From: CPC320 sp002336405
GTDB taxonomy: Bacteria > Pseudomonadota > Alphaproteobacteria > Rhodobacterales > Rhodobacteraceae
Assembly: GCA_949372595.1 (NCBI GenBank)
Contig: CASIAN010000009.1
Coordinates: 90,148 to 154,147 of the forward strand
Length of the DNA: 64,000 nt
Reading direction: 5' to 3'
The notes beneath the pieces are model-generated. The model saw nothing but the letters and a program-made list of their open reading frames with translations. It ran no database searches and was not told where the DNA came from. The translations under genes and the position numbers were made by a program. This document shows, in pieces, positions 45,742-54,974 of this stretch. The number at the start of each line of letters is the position of its first letter. Position 1 is the stretch's first letter.

Positions 45742-46098
45742 CTAGGAATTACTGAGAAAATACAGTTTGCGCATATGTGTGTGAATAACCCATTCGCCCA
45801 ACCAGCCCTTTGGCAAGACCAGAAGGTCGCCTGCCTTTATATCTCGGCTTGTGCCGTCGCTTAGGTTGGTAACGGTGGCTGATCCGGATATAATGTGACA
45901 ATATTCTGCCATTTCACTGCGGTCGGCGGTGAACCGTCCGGGGGTGCATTCCCACAGGCCAATTTTGACCCCGGCGTCTGCAGAGGTCCAAAGCGGGTTT
46001 AACGCCTCAACTTGCTCATCGGTCAAACGGGTTGGTTTCGGCTTAAAACCCTCGACAGGTTGATTGGCCAGGTCAGAGAAAGTTTCCAGATTGGTCAT
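45742..46098 (-). CDS. Cupin domain protein
   Basis: A 118-residue single beta-barrel of the Cupin_3 type: KIGLWECTPGRFTADRSEMAEYCHIISGSATVTNLSDGT, then GDLLVLPKGWLGEWVIHTHMRKLYFL. A Glu and the late His positions give possible metal ligands, but a full first-motif set is not present. Relatives act on ureidoglycine or sugar derivatives, so no substrate is named. It precedes the aldo/keto reductase gene convergently with the YqaA gene. Confidence 0.8.
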   Translation of the reverse strand: MTNLETFSDLANQPVEGFKPKPTRLTDEQVEALNPLWTSADAGVKIGLWECTPGRFTADRSEMAEYCHIISGSATVTNLSDGTSRDIKAGDLLVLPKGWLGEWVIHTHMRKLYFLSNS

Positions 46099-46170
46099 GA
46101 TGTTTCCTTTGCACCGCGTATGTGGGGGGCGGCGGGTATATGGGCTCTGGCCCTAGCGCTATGCGCCATT

Positions 46171-47202
46171 CTATGGGGTTTCAGATGATAATGCCCAGAG
46201 ATTTATATCTTCTTCAAGAGCATATTCATCAATTTTTTCAAGTTCTTGGGCGGTGAAATCTAAGTTATTTACGGCCCCCGCGCAGTCGGTGATTTGCGCA
46301 GGTTTTGACGCGCCAATCAAGGCAGTGGTGATGCCACCACCGCGCAAGACCCAAGCAATCGCCATTTGCACCAGAGTTTGTCCGCGCGCCTTGGCAATTT
46401 CGTTGAGCTCGCGAATATTGCTCAAGGCCTGGTCTGACAGCATATTGGGGTTGAGAGATTTGTCTTGGGCCGCGCGGCTGCTTTCAGGGACACCGGACAG
46501 GTATTTGGTGGACAGCATGCCTTGGGCCAGCGGTGAAAAGGCGATTGATCCAACGCCCAATTCCTGCAGTGTGTCTTTCAATCCGTCACGTTCGACCCAG
46601 CGGTTGAGCATACTGTAAGAGGGTTGATGGATCACGCATGGCGTGCCGAGATCATTCAAAATCGCCACGGCAGCGCGGGTGCGTTCGGAATTATAAGACG
46701 AGATTCCAGCATAGAGCGCCTTGCCCGAGCGCACGATCTGATCCAATGCGCCCATGGTTTCCTCAAGTGGGGTTTCGGGGTCGAACCGGTGCGAATAGAA
46801 AATGTCGACATACTCAAGCCCCATGCGTTTAAGTGAGGCATCGCAGGACGCAATAAGGTATTTGCGGCTGCCCCACTCGCCATAGGGACCGGGCCACATA
46901 TTATATCCGGCCTTGGATGAAATGATTAATTCGTCACGGTAGTCGCGAAAATCATCGCGCAGAATGTTCCCAAAGGCAGCCTCGGCCGAGCCGGCTGGCG
47001 GGCCATAGTTGTTGGCCAAATCAAAATGCGTGATGCCCAGATCAAAAGCCGTGCGGCACAGGCTGCGTTTGGTCTCATGGGGGGTGTCTTCGCCAAAATT
47101 ATGCCACAGACCAAGCGAGATCGCTGGTAGTTTCAATCCTGAAGTCCCACATCGGCGGTAGGGCATGGTTTCATATCGGTTTTCTGCGGCGACATAGGAC
47201 AT
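46171..47202 (-). CDS. Aldo/keto reductase (YghZ/GAP-reductase-like)
   Basis: An NADPH-dependent carbonyl reductase of 343 residues. The barrel includes ITHFDLANNYGPPAGSAE (catalytic Asp and Tyr), KAGYNMW (catalytic Lys), YVDIFYSHRFDPETP (catalytic His) and GITTALIGASKPAQI (cofactor). The GCGT...LKLPAISLGLWHNFG start and the IFYSHRFDPETPLEETM block are characteristic of the L-glyceraldehyde-3-phosphate reductase/YghZ type. ATG 47202 fits the family start. It flanks the sugar transport locus. Confidence 0.88.
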   Translation of the reverse strand: MSYVAAENRYETMPYRRCGTSGLKLPAISLGLWHNFGEDTPHETKRSLCRTAFDLGITHFDLANNYGPPAGSAEAAFGNILRDDFRDYRDELIISSKAGYNMWPGPYGEWGSRKYLIASCDASLKRMGLEYVDIFYSHRFDPETPLEETMGALDQIVRSGKALYAGISSYNSERTRAAVAILNDLGTPCVIHQPSYSMLNRWVERDGLKDTLQELGVGSIAFSPLAQGMLSTKYLSGVPESSRAAQDKSLNPNMLSDQALSNIRELNEIAKARGQTLVQMAIAWVLRGGGITTALIGASKPAQITDCAGAVNNLDFTAQELEKIDEYALEEDINLWALSSETP

Positions 47203-47433
47203 AACGCTGACTTTCTTGTGGCATACTGGGATAAGCATCCGGCGACGATATCTCACGTGCAAACCCGTAATTTTTTTATTGGAACCGGGCTGCACCTACC
47301 TGGGTTTTGCGGACATCTGGTATTTGATCTGAATAGTGATTTTTGCATGTCTTTGCAACCGAGAACGATAACTTGTTAATTTACCTGATCGAATTTAAGA
47401 TTGTAAACTAACCGCATGATGAAAGGGTGTTTT

Positions 47434-48456
47434 GTGGAAAAACCTGTGATCTTATGTGCGCCCGAGCCGCGCAGTCTTGCGCTTATTTTTACGCCTGCAA
47501 ACCTCACATTGCTTCGGGTGACATATCATCTTATCGAGGTTGAGCAGGGTGATATTGCAGGCCTTTCAGCCGATGTTCTGGCGCAGGTGTCGTATATTAT
47601 CGGCCAGCCGGCGCTGTCACGGGCAACGCTTGCGGCGCTGATAAATCTGCGGTGCATTTTTAATGTAGAAAGCAACCTTCTGAATAATATGCCCTATGAC
47701 GTTTTGTTTGAACGCGGCATTCATGTTGTCACCACGGGGGCGGTGTTTGCCAAACCGGTGGCTGAACTTGGCTTGGGGCTGGCGCTGTGCCTTGCGCGTA
47801 ATATTGTTGATGCTGATCTCGATTTTCGTGAGGGATCCGAGGCTTGGGGTGGCGCGGGCAACCAATCTGCACGCCTGTTGTCGGGGGCGTCGGTTGGAAT
47901 GGTCGGTTTTGGTGATTTGGGAAAAGAGCTGGTTGGTGTTCTTAGCGGGTTTCGGGCGGAAATACAGGTATTTGATCCTTGGTTGCCGCCCTCGGCGATT
48001 ACAAAATACGGGGCGACACCAGCCTCGTTGGAAGATGTTTTTTCACAGAGTGACGTGATATTTGTGGTGGCCTCTGTCACCTCTGAAAACCTGCATTTTA
48101 TTGATAAAACATGGTTTGCGCGGATGCAAAAAGGCGCCCATTTCATTTTGCTAAGTCGCGCCGAGGTGGTGAATTTCGATGATTTGATTGCGGCTGTGAA
48201 GTCGGGACATATTCAGGCGGCTAGTGATGTGTTTCCCCAAGAGCCGCTGGCACCAAACCACCCGGTGCGCGGCTTGAAGGGATTTGTCCGCTCGGCGCAT
48301 CGGGCAGGGGCGCTGGATGTTGCGTTTACCCAAATGGGAGAGATGGTGCTGGAAGATCTGGCGCTATTGGATAAAGATCTGCCGCCGATGAGTTGTAAAA
48401 GGGCCGAGCGCGAAACCGTTGCGCGGATGCGCTCGAAACCGGTAACGGTAAACTGA
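47434..48456 (+). CDS. D-isomer-specific 2-hydroxyacid dehydrogenase
   Basis: An NAD-dependent dehydrogenase of about 340 residues. The Rossmann motif VGMVGFGDLGKELVG lies near residue 160, then FDPWLPP. The catalytic triad is visible as Arg in LLSRAE, Glu in DVFPQEPL, and His in RSAHRAGA. The first domain ends with VVTTGAVFAKPVAELGLGLALCLARN. GTG 47434 is placed by an AAAGGG site; ATG codons at 47416/47419 are alternatives. It is followed at 12 bases by a FucU/RbsD gene, suggesting an operon in sugar-acid metabolism; the substrate is unknown. Confidence 0.87.
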   Translation: MEKPVILCAPEPRSLALIFTPANLTLLRVTYHLIEVEQGDIAGLSADVLAQVSYIIGQPALSRATLAALINLRCIFNVESNLLNNMPYDVLFERGIHVVTTGAVFAKPVAELGLGLALCLARNIVDADLDFREGSEAWGGAGNQSARLLSGASVGMVGFGDLGKELVGVLSGFRAEIQVFDPWLPPSAITKYGATPASLEDVFSQSDVIFVVASVTSENLHFIDKTWFARMQKGAHFILLSRAEVVNFDDLIAAVKSGHIQAASDVFPQEPLAPNHPVRGLKGFVRSAHRAGALDVAFTQMGEMVLEDLALLDKDLPPMSCKRAERETVARMRSKPVTVN

Positions 48457-48467
48457 GGAGATGATCG

Positions 48468-48911
48468 ATGCTATATGGTGTGAACCCGAACTGCCCGCCT
48501 GATCTTTTATATTGTCTGGCCTGTATGGGACATGGCGATGAGTTGATGATCGCCGACCGCAATTATCCGGCACATGCACATGCCGCCGAGGCGGCTGTCC
48601 CGCGCCCGATTGCGCTGCCGAGTTTTGACGCGCTGGCGGCAATCAAAATGATCACTGAACTGATGCCAATTGATAATTTTCATGCCTACGGCGCGCTGCG
48701 GATGGAGGTTGACGATGCCCCAAATGAAATGAACGCCAGCCACAGAGCCGTCTTTGAGCATCTGGCGGAAGTGGCCCCCCTGGATGCGGTCCTGGGTCAT
48801 ATTGGGCGGCATGCATTTTATCAGCATGCAAAAAGTGTTTTTGGGATTGTTCACACCACCGAAGATCAACCGTTTGGCTGTTATATCTTGCGTAAAGGCG
48901 TGATTTTTTAG
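48468..48911 (+). CDS. RbsD/FucU family sugar mutarotase
   Basis: The 147-residue protein belongs to the family that interconverts sugar anomers or ring forms. It shows the catalytic-region MGHGDELMIADRNYPAHA, VPRPIALPSFDALAAIKMI and a late FYQHAKSVFGIVHTTEDQPFGCYILRKGV. At 147 residues with an R-PI-LP motif it is closer to FucU than to RbsD, but the sugar is not fixed. It lies 12 bases after the hydroxyacid dehydrogenase and converges on the kinase gene of the frc-type operon. Confidence 0.85.
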   Translation: MLYGVNPNCPPDLLYCLACMGHGDELMIADRNYPAHAHAAEAAVPRPIALPSFDALAAIKMITELMPIDNFHAYGALRMEVDDAPNEMNASHRAVFEHLAEVAPLDAVLGHIGRHAFYQHAKSVFGIVHTTEDQPFGCYILRKGVIF

Positions 48912-48926
48912 GCGAGGTTTTAGTTC

Positions 48927-49559
48927 TTAAAGATCGCCTGTTATGAGATTAAATTCAGTGGACATTGAGCTGTTCATAACTAAGTCAGCATTGGGCAGGT
49001 CGTTGCTTTCGCATTTTTCCCGTGCCTGTGTCGGGCTTAAGTTTTGCCATCTTTGCATAAGCCGACGTTCCAACAGCGATCTTGGGGCGGTGATCATTAC
49101 CGTCGTCGTAAAAAAACCGGCCAGATCGCGCCATTCTGGCTGGTCGAGCAGTAGGTAATTGCCCTCGACCAGAATATGACGCGCGGTGCGGGGGATCAGC
49201 CGGCCAGCGGCGCGCGAAAGTTCCAAACTGCGGTCGAATACTGGCACGGCTATGTCGATTTCATCCCCCAATGAAATACGCTGTAGTATATGGATAAATC
49301 CTGCAATATCAAATGTATGCGGCGCACCTTTGCGGTCACGCATACCTTGCTTTTCAAGCAAGGCATCGTCAAGATGATACCCGTCCATGGGCAAAACAAC
49401 CGCGCTATCTGGGCTGTATTTGTTAAGATCTCTGCATAATGCATTGGCAATATATGACTTTCCGGCTGCTGGGGGTCCGGCAAGGGCGGTTAGGCTGCGC
49501 TTTGACTGTCCGCGGTCTAGGATCAGTTGGCGCAACCTGTCATAGTCTATCTCTGTCAT
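48927..49559 (-). CDS. frcK: P-loop sugar kinase (FrcK-like)
   Basis: A 210-residue P-loop kinase with Walker A GPPAAGKSYIANALC (about residues 27-35), a substrate-side DGYHLDDALLEKQGMRDRKGAPHTFD motif and LVEGNYLLLD near residue 130. This is the fructose/pantothenate/uridine-kinase-like set seen in FrcK of Sinorhizobium meliloti. It is the last gene of the minus-strand set frcB-frcC-frcA-frcK, 73 bases after frcA. Operon context favours phosphorylation of the imported sugar; the sugar itself is inferred. Confidence 0.8.
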   Translation of the reverse strand: MTEIDYDRLRQLILDRGQSKRSLTALAGPPAAGKSYIANALCRDLNKYSPDSAVVLPMDGYHLDDALLEKQGMRDRKGAPHTFDIAGFIHILQRISLGDEIDIAVPVFDRSLELSRAAGRLIPRTARHILVEGNYLLLDQPEWRDLAGFFTTTVMITAPRSLLERRLMQRWQNLSPTQAREKCESNDLPNADLVMNSSMSTEFNLITGDL

Positions 49560-49632
49560 TGCGATAGCCTTTCAAAATGCAGCAAAACGCCTTTAAGTAT
49601 CGCGTATCATTTTTAATGTCCGACTTCACTGC

Positions 49633-50409
49633 CTAGGCGAAGTCCGGGCCCTCGGGTGCTTTTGCGCCGGTCATAAAGGCAACGGCATCCGACATCTCAT
49701 ATTTTTTTGGATCGATAACGCACAGCCGTTTGCCTAGTCTGTGAATGTGAATTCTGCTCGCCACTTCAAAGACATGCGGCATGTTGTGCGAAATCAGGAC
49801 AATCGATATACCCTTGGACTGCACATCGCGGATCAATTCCAAAACCCGGCGCGATTCCTTGACCCCCAACGCCGCTGTCGGTTCATCCATAATGATTACC
49901 TTAGATCCAAACGCGGCGGCGCGCGCCACGGCGATCCCCTGACGTTGGCCACCAGACAGGGTTTCAACCGTCTGGCCGATGTTCTGGATGGTCAGCAGAC
50001 CCAGCTCGGTCAACAGCGCACGCGACTGCGACTCCATCTCTGTGCGATCCAGAAATCGGAATACCGATCCCAGCAGACCGGGTTTGCGAATTTCGCGGCC
50101 CAGAAACATATTATCTGCGATCGACAGTGCCGGAGACAGGGCGAGGTTTTGATAAACGGTTTCAATCCCAGCGCGGCGTGCCTCGAGCGGTTCATGGAAT
50201 TGCACCAAATCCCCCTCCAGGCGCACTTCACCATGATCGGGGCGCAGGGCGCCGGAAAGGGCTTTGATTAAAGTTGATTTTCCAGCGCCGTTATCGCCGA
50301 TGACACCCAGCACTTCCCCGGGCATGAGATCAAAATCACAATTGTCGAGGGCGACCACGCGGCCAAACTTTTTGGTGATTTGACGGGCGGATAAAATCGG
50401 GGTCATCAT
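49633..50409 (-). CDS. frcA: Sugar ABC transporter ATP-binding protein (FrcA-like)
   Basis: A single ATPase domain of 258 residues, unlike RbsA-type importers with two, as in FrcA. Walker A is GDNGAGKSTLIKALSG, the signature is LSGGQRQGIAVARA, and Walker B is VIIMDEPTAALG with the following His switch in LISHNM. ATG 50409 follows AGGTGG and overlaps the frcC stop. With the 353-residue permease and the binding protein it forms one importer. Confidence 0.9.
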   Translation of the reverse strand: MMTPILSARQITKKFGRVVALDNCDFDLMPGEVLGVIGDNGAGKSTLIKALSGALRPDHGEVRLEGDLVQFHEPLEARRAGIETVYQNLALSPALSIADNMFLGREIRKPGLLGSVFRFLDRTEMESQSRALLTELGLLTIQNIGQTVETLSGGQRQGIAVARAAAFGSKVIIMDEPTAALGVKESRRVLELIRDVQSKGISIVLISHNMPHVFEVASRIHIHRLGKRLCVIDPKKYEMSDAVAFMTGAKAPEGPDFA

Positions 50410-51467
50410 ACAGCCACCTTTCTGATCCATTGATCAATGCCGACAGCAAGAATAATCAGCAGTCCGATCAGCAAATATGTCCATTGTGGGTCGGTGCCGA
50501 CCATGCGTAATCCCAGCGAAAACACGCCAACGATCAGTGCACCACAAAGCGATCCCAAAATGGAGCCGCGACCGCCAAACAGTGAAATACCTCCAATTAC
50601 AACCGCGGTAATCGCCTCGATATTGGCCAATTGCCCCGAAGTTGGTGAAACCGACCCAATGCGGCCAATCAACACCCAACCGGCGATAGCGCAGATCAGA
50701 CCCGACAGCGCATAGACCGAAATCAGCACCCTTTTGGTGCGCACGCCTGACAGTTCTGCGGCGTCTGGATCGTCACCGACAGCATAGACATGGCGACCCC
50801 ATGCGGTATAGCGCAGCATATAGGCCAGCACCACGGCCAGCACCAACATGAGCACCACGCCATAGGTGAAAATGGCGCCGCCTATTTTGAACTTTTCGCC
50901 GAAAAACTGCAGAAGGGGGGCTTGATCGGCGATGTCAGAGCCGCGAATAGTTTCATTTTCAGAATATAAAAAATTTGCTGCGAGAAAAATCTGCCATGTG
51001 CCCAGTGTTACAATAAATGGTGGCAGTCGCACAACGGCCACCAAGACCCCGTTGATGGCACCCATAAGAGTGCCGGCAAACAGGCCGCAGAACACCGAAA
51101 CCTCGACGGGCAGGCCGTACCGAAAGGTGAACTGTCCCATGATGACTGACGAAAAAACCATAATCGCGCCAACCGACAGATCGATCCCTGCGGTGAGTAT
51201 GACCAGTGATTGCGCCAGTGCGACGATACCGACGATGGCCACCTGTTGCAGGATCAGCGTCAGCGCAAAGGGCGAGAAAAATTTACTGCCGAGCACAAGA
51301 CCGAAAACAATTGTCGAAATAACCAAAACGATCAGTGGCACAGCAGCAGGTGTCTGATGTAGCCAGTTGCGGACCTGATTGGAAAAGTGATTTCCCTCTT
51401 CTTCGAAAGAGGCCACAGTATCGTCAGGATGTTCTGCCGCGAGGCTGTCTTGGTCGCCAGGGGTCAT
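50406..51467 (-). CDS. frcC: Sugar ABC transporter permease (FrcC-like)
   Basis: A carbohydrate-uptake-transporter-2 permease of 353 residues with about eight to ten membrane segments and the conserved cytoplasmic loop containing GRHVYAVGDDPDAAELSGVRTKRVLISVY, the EAA-like contact with the ATPase. A charged N-terminal segment (about 1-40) precedes the first helix. ATG 51467 has a GGAG site; an upstream start at 51503 is rejected. It is between the binding-protein and ATPase genes. Confidence 0.9.
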   Translation of the reverse strand: MTPGDQDSLAAEHPDDTVASFEEEGNHFSNQVRNWLHQTPAAVPLIVLVISTIVFGLVLGSKFFSPFALTLILQQVAIVGIVALAQSLVILTAGIDLSVGAIMVFSSVIMGQFTFRYGLPVEVSVFCGLFAGTLMGAINGVLVAVVRLPPFIVTLGTWQIFLAANFLYSENETIRGSDIADQAPLLQFFGEKFKIGGAIFTYGVVLMLVLAVVLAYMLRYTAWGRHVYAVGDDPDAAELSGVRTKRVLISVYALSGLICAIAGWVLIGRIGSVSPTSGQLANIEAITAVVIGGISLFGGRGSILGSLCGALIVGVFSLGLRMVGTDPQWTYLLIGLLIILAVGIDQWIRKVAV

Positions 51468-51488
51468 TCTTCTACTCCATAAGATATC

Positions 51489-51510
51489 GGGGCGGCCTAT
51501 CAACCGCCCC
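51489..51510 (-). promoter_or_regulatory. Hairpin between frcB and frcC
   Basis: GGGGCGG (51489-51495) pairs with CCGCCCC (51504-51510) across an eight-base loop. It lies in the 73-base gap after frcB and has no T-run on the minus strand. Such hairpins protect the binding-protein message and make it more abundant than the permease message. Confidence 0.6.
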
Positions 51511-51540
51511 GCAAGGTATAAACCTAGTTAGTGGTCAAGT

Positions 51541-52551
51541 TTAACCCCAGCAGCGGTCGGTGCCCTCTTTGGTGTCGATTGACGGCACGCCGGGGGCGGG
51601 CTTGTCGGTTACCAAAGATACGCCTGTGTCAAAGAATGCTTTGCCAGGCGTTGGCGCCGGCTTTACACCGCTGTCCGCCCAAGTTTTGATCGCCTCAATG
51701 CCAAGTGCCGCCATCAGTAGCGGATATTGCTGCGAGGTTGCGCCGATAACGCCGTCTTTGACATCTTCAACACCAGGGCAGCCGCCATCAACAGACACGA
51801 TCAAGACATCGTTTTCCCGACCAATGGCTTTAAGGGCTTCATAGGCACCCGAGGCGGCGGGTTCGTTGATGGTATACACCACATTGATCATCGGGTCTTT
51901 GGCCAGAAGGTTTTCCATCGCGCGACGGCCGCCTTCTTCGTTGCCGGCGGTGACGTCATTGCCAACGATGCGCGGGTCGGTCTCGTCGCCCCATTTGTTA
52001 GGATTGCCCAGGTCAATACCAAACCCTTGCAGGAAGCCTTGGTCGCGCAGAACGCCCACGGATGGTTGGCTCACGGCCAGATCGAGCATGCCGATCCTTG
52101 CATTGGCAGCATCGGCACCCAATGCGGCAGCGGCCCATTTTCCGATCAGTTCTCCAGCGAGGAAATTATCAGTTGCAAACGTGGCGTCGGCGGCATCCAT
52201 TGGCTCAAGCGGGGTGTCGAGCGCAATCACAACCAGACCGGCATCACGGGCTTGTGTGACCGATCCTACAATCGCTTTTGTGTCGGAGGCGGCGATCAGA
52301 ATGCCCTTTGCGCCATCGGCAATACAAGTCTCGATCGCGGCGACCTGACTTTGGTGGTCACCGTCAATTTTGCCGGCATAGGTTTTCAGGCTTACCCCTA
52401 TCTCGGCGGCTCTGGCGGTTGCACCCTCTTTCATTTTCACAAAAAATGGATTGGTGTCGGTTTTGGTGATCAAACAGGCCGCGACATCTGCCACCGCAGC
52501 CGTCGACATCAGAGCCATCGTGATAGCGGTACTTACTAAAAGTTTTTTCAT
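51541..52551 (-). CDS. frcB: Sugar ABC transporter substrate-binding protein (FrcB-like)
   Basis: A periplasmic binding protein of 336 residues with a signal peptide (about 1-21, ending AVA) and the two-lobe type-1 fold. Segments such as ITKTDTNPFFVKMKEGA, LDTPLEPMDAADATFATDNFLAGELIG and VVYTINEPAASGAYEALKAIG match the FrcB group of fructose/mannose/ribose binders. The AGGAGG-like site before the ATG is strong. First gene of the frcBCAK-like operon, divergent from a ROK repressor; fructose as ligand is inferred by family. Confidence 0.88.
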   Translation of the reverse strand: MKKLLVSTAITMALMSTAAVADVAACLITKTDTNPFFVKMKEGATARAAEIGVSLKTYAGKIDGDHQSQVAAIETCIADGAKGILIAASDTKAIVGSVTQARDAGLVVIALDTPLEPMDAADATFATDNFLAGELIGKWAAAALGADAANARIGMLDLAVSQPSVGVLRDQGFLQGFGIDLGNPNKWGDETDPRIVGNDVTAGNEEGGRRAMENLLAKDPMINVVYTINEPAASGAYEALKAIGRENDVLIVSVDGGCPGVEDVKDGVIGATSQQYPLLMAALGIEAIKTWADSGVKPAPTPGKAFFDTGVSLVTDKPAPGVPSIDTKEGTDRCWG

Positions 52552-52661
52552 ATTGTCCTCCCAGAACGCTTTAAGTGGAAGGACATTAGTCCCTCCTAAT
52601 TGCTTGCTTCAGCGTCAAGCACAGCACAGATCAAAGCGTGATTCTGTGTTTTCTGTCAATT

Positions 52662-52682
52662 AATAAATTAACTTGATTTATT
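52662..52682. promoter_or_regulatory. AT-rich palindrome between frcB and the ROK repressor gene
   Basis: AATAAAT (52662-52668), a seven-base spacer, and ATTTATT (52676-52682) form a perfect inverted repeat in the middle of the 223-base divergent gap. ROK repressors such as NagC and Mlc bind AT-rich palindromes of similar type, so this is a candidate operator. Confidence 0.5.
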
Positions 52683-52774
52683 TTGTTGAATGGGTCCATT
52701 TTGGTAAAACTGTTCATTTAGAGGTTCTGACGCAACCTATGACATTGTTTGGGTAGGTCTGTAGAAGAGATTTG

Positions 52775-53995
52775 ATGAGCGAAAAATCCCACATAAGGTC
52801 GGTCGGTAGCGGGGTGAACCAGCGCGGAATACGGGCACATAACGAGCGTTTGATCCTATCGGTCTTACAGCGTCATGGTGCTATGTCCGGGCAGGAGATC
52901 GCCCGCAAAACGGCTTTGTCAGCACAAACGATCTCAGTAATTTTGCGCAAATTGGAACGGGATAATCTTCTGCTGCGTGGCAATACAACCAAAGGCAAGG
53001 TTGGCAAGCCTTCGGTGCCGATGCGGCTTAATCCCGATGCGGTATTCTCAGCCGGGTTTAAGGTCGGCCGGCGCAGTGCCGAACTGGTTTTGATGGATTT
53101 TTGTGGTGGAATTCGGGCGCAGATACGCAAAGAATACGATTATCCCCTACCGGATATGATCTTTGGGTTTTTGAAAACCGGACTGGAGACAGTGAAAGAA
53201 CATCTGCCGCCCGAACTGCGTGACCGGCTCTGTGGTCTTGGCATTGCAGCGCCTTTTGAGATCTGGAAATGGAGCGAGGTTACTGGGGTCGAAGCCGAGA
53301 GTTTTCTGTCGTGGAAAGATGTTCGCTTTGATGTCGAAGTGGCCAAGTTCAGCTCTCTGCCAGTCTTTGTGGTGAACGACGCTACCGGTGCGTGCTGGGC
53401 CGAGCATGTCTATGGCCGTGGCAAAGAGTTTCGCGATTACGCGTATTTCTTTATTTCGGCGTTTATCGGTGGTGGGGTGGTGTTGAACCATTCGGTGTTC
53501 GAGGGCTATCGTGGGAATGCCGGGGCGTTGGGGTCGCTACGCGCGCGCAACCAACACGGCGACAGTTGTCAACTGGTGGACGTAGCTTCAATCCATGTGT
53601 TGGCCGCACGGTTAACGCAAAACGGTCTTGATGCGCGCAAATTATGGCATTTGCCGCGCGATTGGAGCGCGTTCACCGCCTATGTTGATCCTTGGATTGT
53701 CGAGACCGCATCAGAGGTGGCAAAGGCCAGTCTATCGGCCTGCGCAGTGATCGATTTCGAGGCGGTGGTCATTGACGGCTCCTTTCCCGAAGATGTCAAA
53801 GCCAAGCTTGTTGCACAGGTTAGGGCTATGCTGGCAAAGCAGGATGCCAGAGGCCTGATCCTACCACAAATTGTACAGGGAACAATCGGTGACAATGCGC
53901 GGGCTATCGGTGCCGCCAGTGGACCGATTTATGCGCTGTTTTTGCTCAATACTAATTCAGACGGAGTGTTTGGCGCCCCGGCAGAGCCGCGCTGA
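52775..53995 (+). CDS. ROK family transcriptional repressor
   Basis: The 406-residue protein has a winged helix at the N-terminus (about 20-80: NERLILSVLQRHGAMSGQEIARKTALSAQTISVILRKLERDNLL) and a ROK domain after about residue 90. The usual ROK zinc cluster (CxCGxxGC) is not visible where GNAGALGSLRARNQHGDSC stands, so this is a regulator without sugar-kinase activity by inference. It is divergent from frcB and presumably controls that operon with the imported sugar as inducer. The ATG at 52775 is preferred over a TTG one codon earlier. Confidence 0.85.
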   Translation: MSEKSHIRSVGSGVNQRGIRAHNERLILSVLQRHGAMSGQEIARKTALSAQTISVILRKLERDNLLLRGNTTKGKVGKPSVPMRLNPDAVFSAGFKVGRRSAELVLMDFCGGIRAQIRKEYDYPLPDMIFGFLKTGLETVKEHLPPELRDRLCGLGIAAPFEIWKWSEVTGVEAESFLSWKDVRFDVEVAKFSSLPVFVVNDATGACWAEHVYGRGKEFRDYAYFFISAFIGGGVVLNHSVFEGYRGNAGALGSLRARNQHGDSCQLVDVASIHVLAARLTQNGLDARKLWHLPRDWSAFTAYVDPWIVETASEVAKASLSACAVIDFEAVVIDGSFPEDVKAKLVAQVRAMLAKQDARGLILPQIVQGTIGDNARAIGAASGPIYALFLLNTNSDGVFGAPAEPR

Positions 53996-54278
53996 TGTGA
54001 CCGGAAAGCGCGCAACCGTTAGGTCCTTTTTTAGGATGTTCTACAGCACGCGAAATCGGAATTTGGGCCAAAGCCCCGGATGTGATGACTTTGAAAGCCA
54101 TTGCAGGAAAAATCTGTTTTGCACCTGAAGTGGTACTGAAAAATCGGATATTTTGGTAAGATGCATGCCGCTCAAACGCAGAGAGACAATACAGACGAAC
54201 ACACAAAAATTTTCGAGTAAGGTGATAGATGCCGTCGGTCTGGAGTTTTTTATAGTGACAAGTCCGCCTAACACAGGG

Positions 54279-54974
54279 CTAGACACCGATATAGCGGTGC
54301 AACAATTCTTTGTCTGTCTGTAAAGCCTCGGGTGTGGTTTCTAGTGCGCTGCGACCATTTTCGACAAACACCACCCGGTCTGCAATCTCTAGTACCGCCT
54401 CGACGCGCTGCTCGACCAGAATAATTGCAACATTTTGTTGTTTCAAGGCCAACACGGCATTACGGATCAGCGAGATCATCGAAGGTTGCAACCCCTCTGT
54501 TGGCTCATCCAGTAACAGCAGCTTGGGTTTGAGGCAAAGTGCCCGGGCGGTTGCCAGCATCTGTTGCTCCCCTCCCGACAGGGTTTCGGCCCGCTGATCC
54601 AGCCGCTCGCGCAGGCGGGGGAACATGTCGAGAACCTCCTCCAGCACCTCTGGACCTTGGTTGCGGGTCATCAGCCCGATCTGAAGGTTTTCCGCCACGG
54701 TCATTTCTGTGAACAATCGCCGCCCTTGCGGTATGTATCCGATACCGCGGCGCGGCACCTCATATGCGGGCAATAGGTGCAGGTCTTTGCCCTCAAGCCG
54801 GATGTTGCCCTTTTGGGCGCGTACCAACCCCATGATGGTCTTCAAGATCGTCGTTTTGCCAGCACCGTTGCGCCCGAGCAGGCACAGAATTTCACCCGCT
54901 TGCACGCGCAATGACAGGTCTTTGAGAACCTGCACATTGCCATAGCCGGAATCTATCCCTTGCACGTCGAGCAT
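54279..54974 (-). CDS. livF: Branched-chain amino acid ABC transporter ATPase, LivF type
   Basis: The 231-residue ATPase has Walker A GRNGAGKTTILKTIMG, the signature LSGGEQQMLATARAL, Walker B LLLLDEPTEGL and the later VEQRVEAVLEIADRV switch. The GRNGAGKTT and YIPQGRRLFTEMTV segments are typical of LivF rather than LivG. It is the last gene of the minus-strand set binding protein-LivH-LivM-LivG-LivF and overlaps the LivG end by one base. Confidence 0.9.
   Translation of the reverse strand: MLDVQGIDSGYGNVQVLKDLSLRVQAGEILCLLGRNGAGKTTILKTIMGLVRAQKGNIRLEGKDLHLLPAYEVPRRGIGYIPQGRRLFTEMTVAENLQIGLMTRNQGPEVLEEVLDMFPRLRERLDQRAETLSGGEQQMLATARALCLKPKLLLLDEPTEGLQPSMISLIRNAVLALKQQNVAIILVEQRVEAVLEIADRVVFVENGRSALETTPEALQTDKELLHRYIGV

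Noticed and set aside
51727..52539. 270-codon open frame on the plus strand
   Set aside because: It lies entirely antisense to frcB, whose binding-protein sequence is unmistakable; this is a codon-bias shadow.
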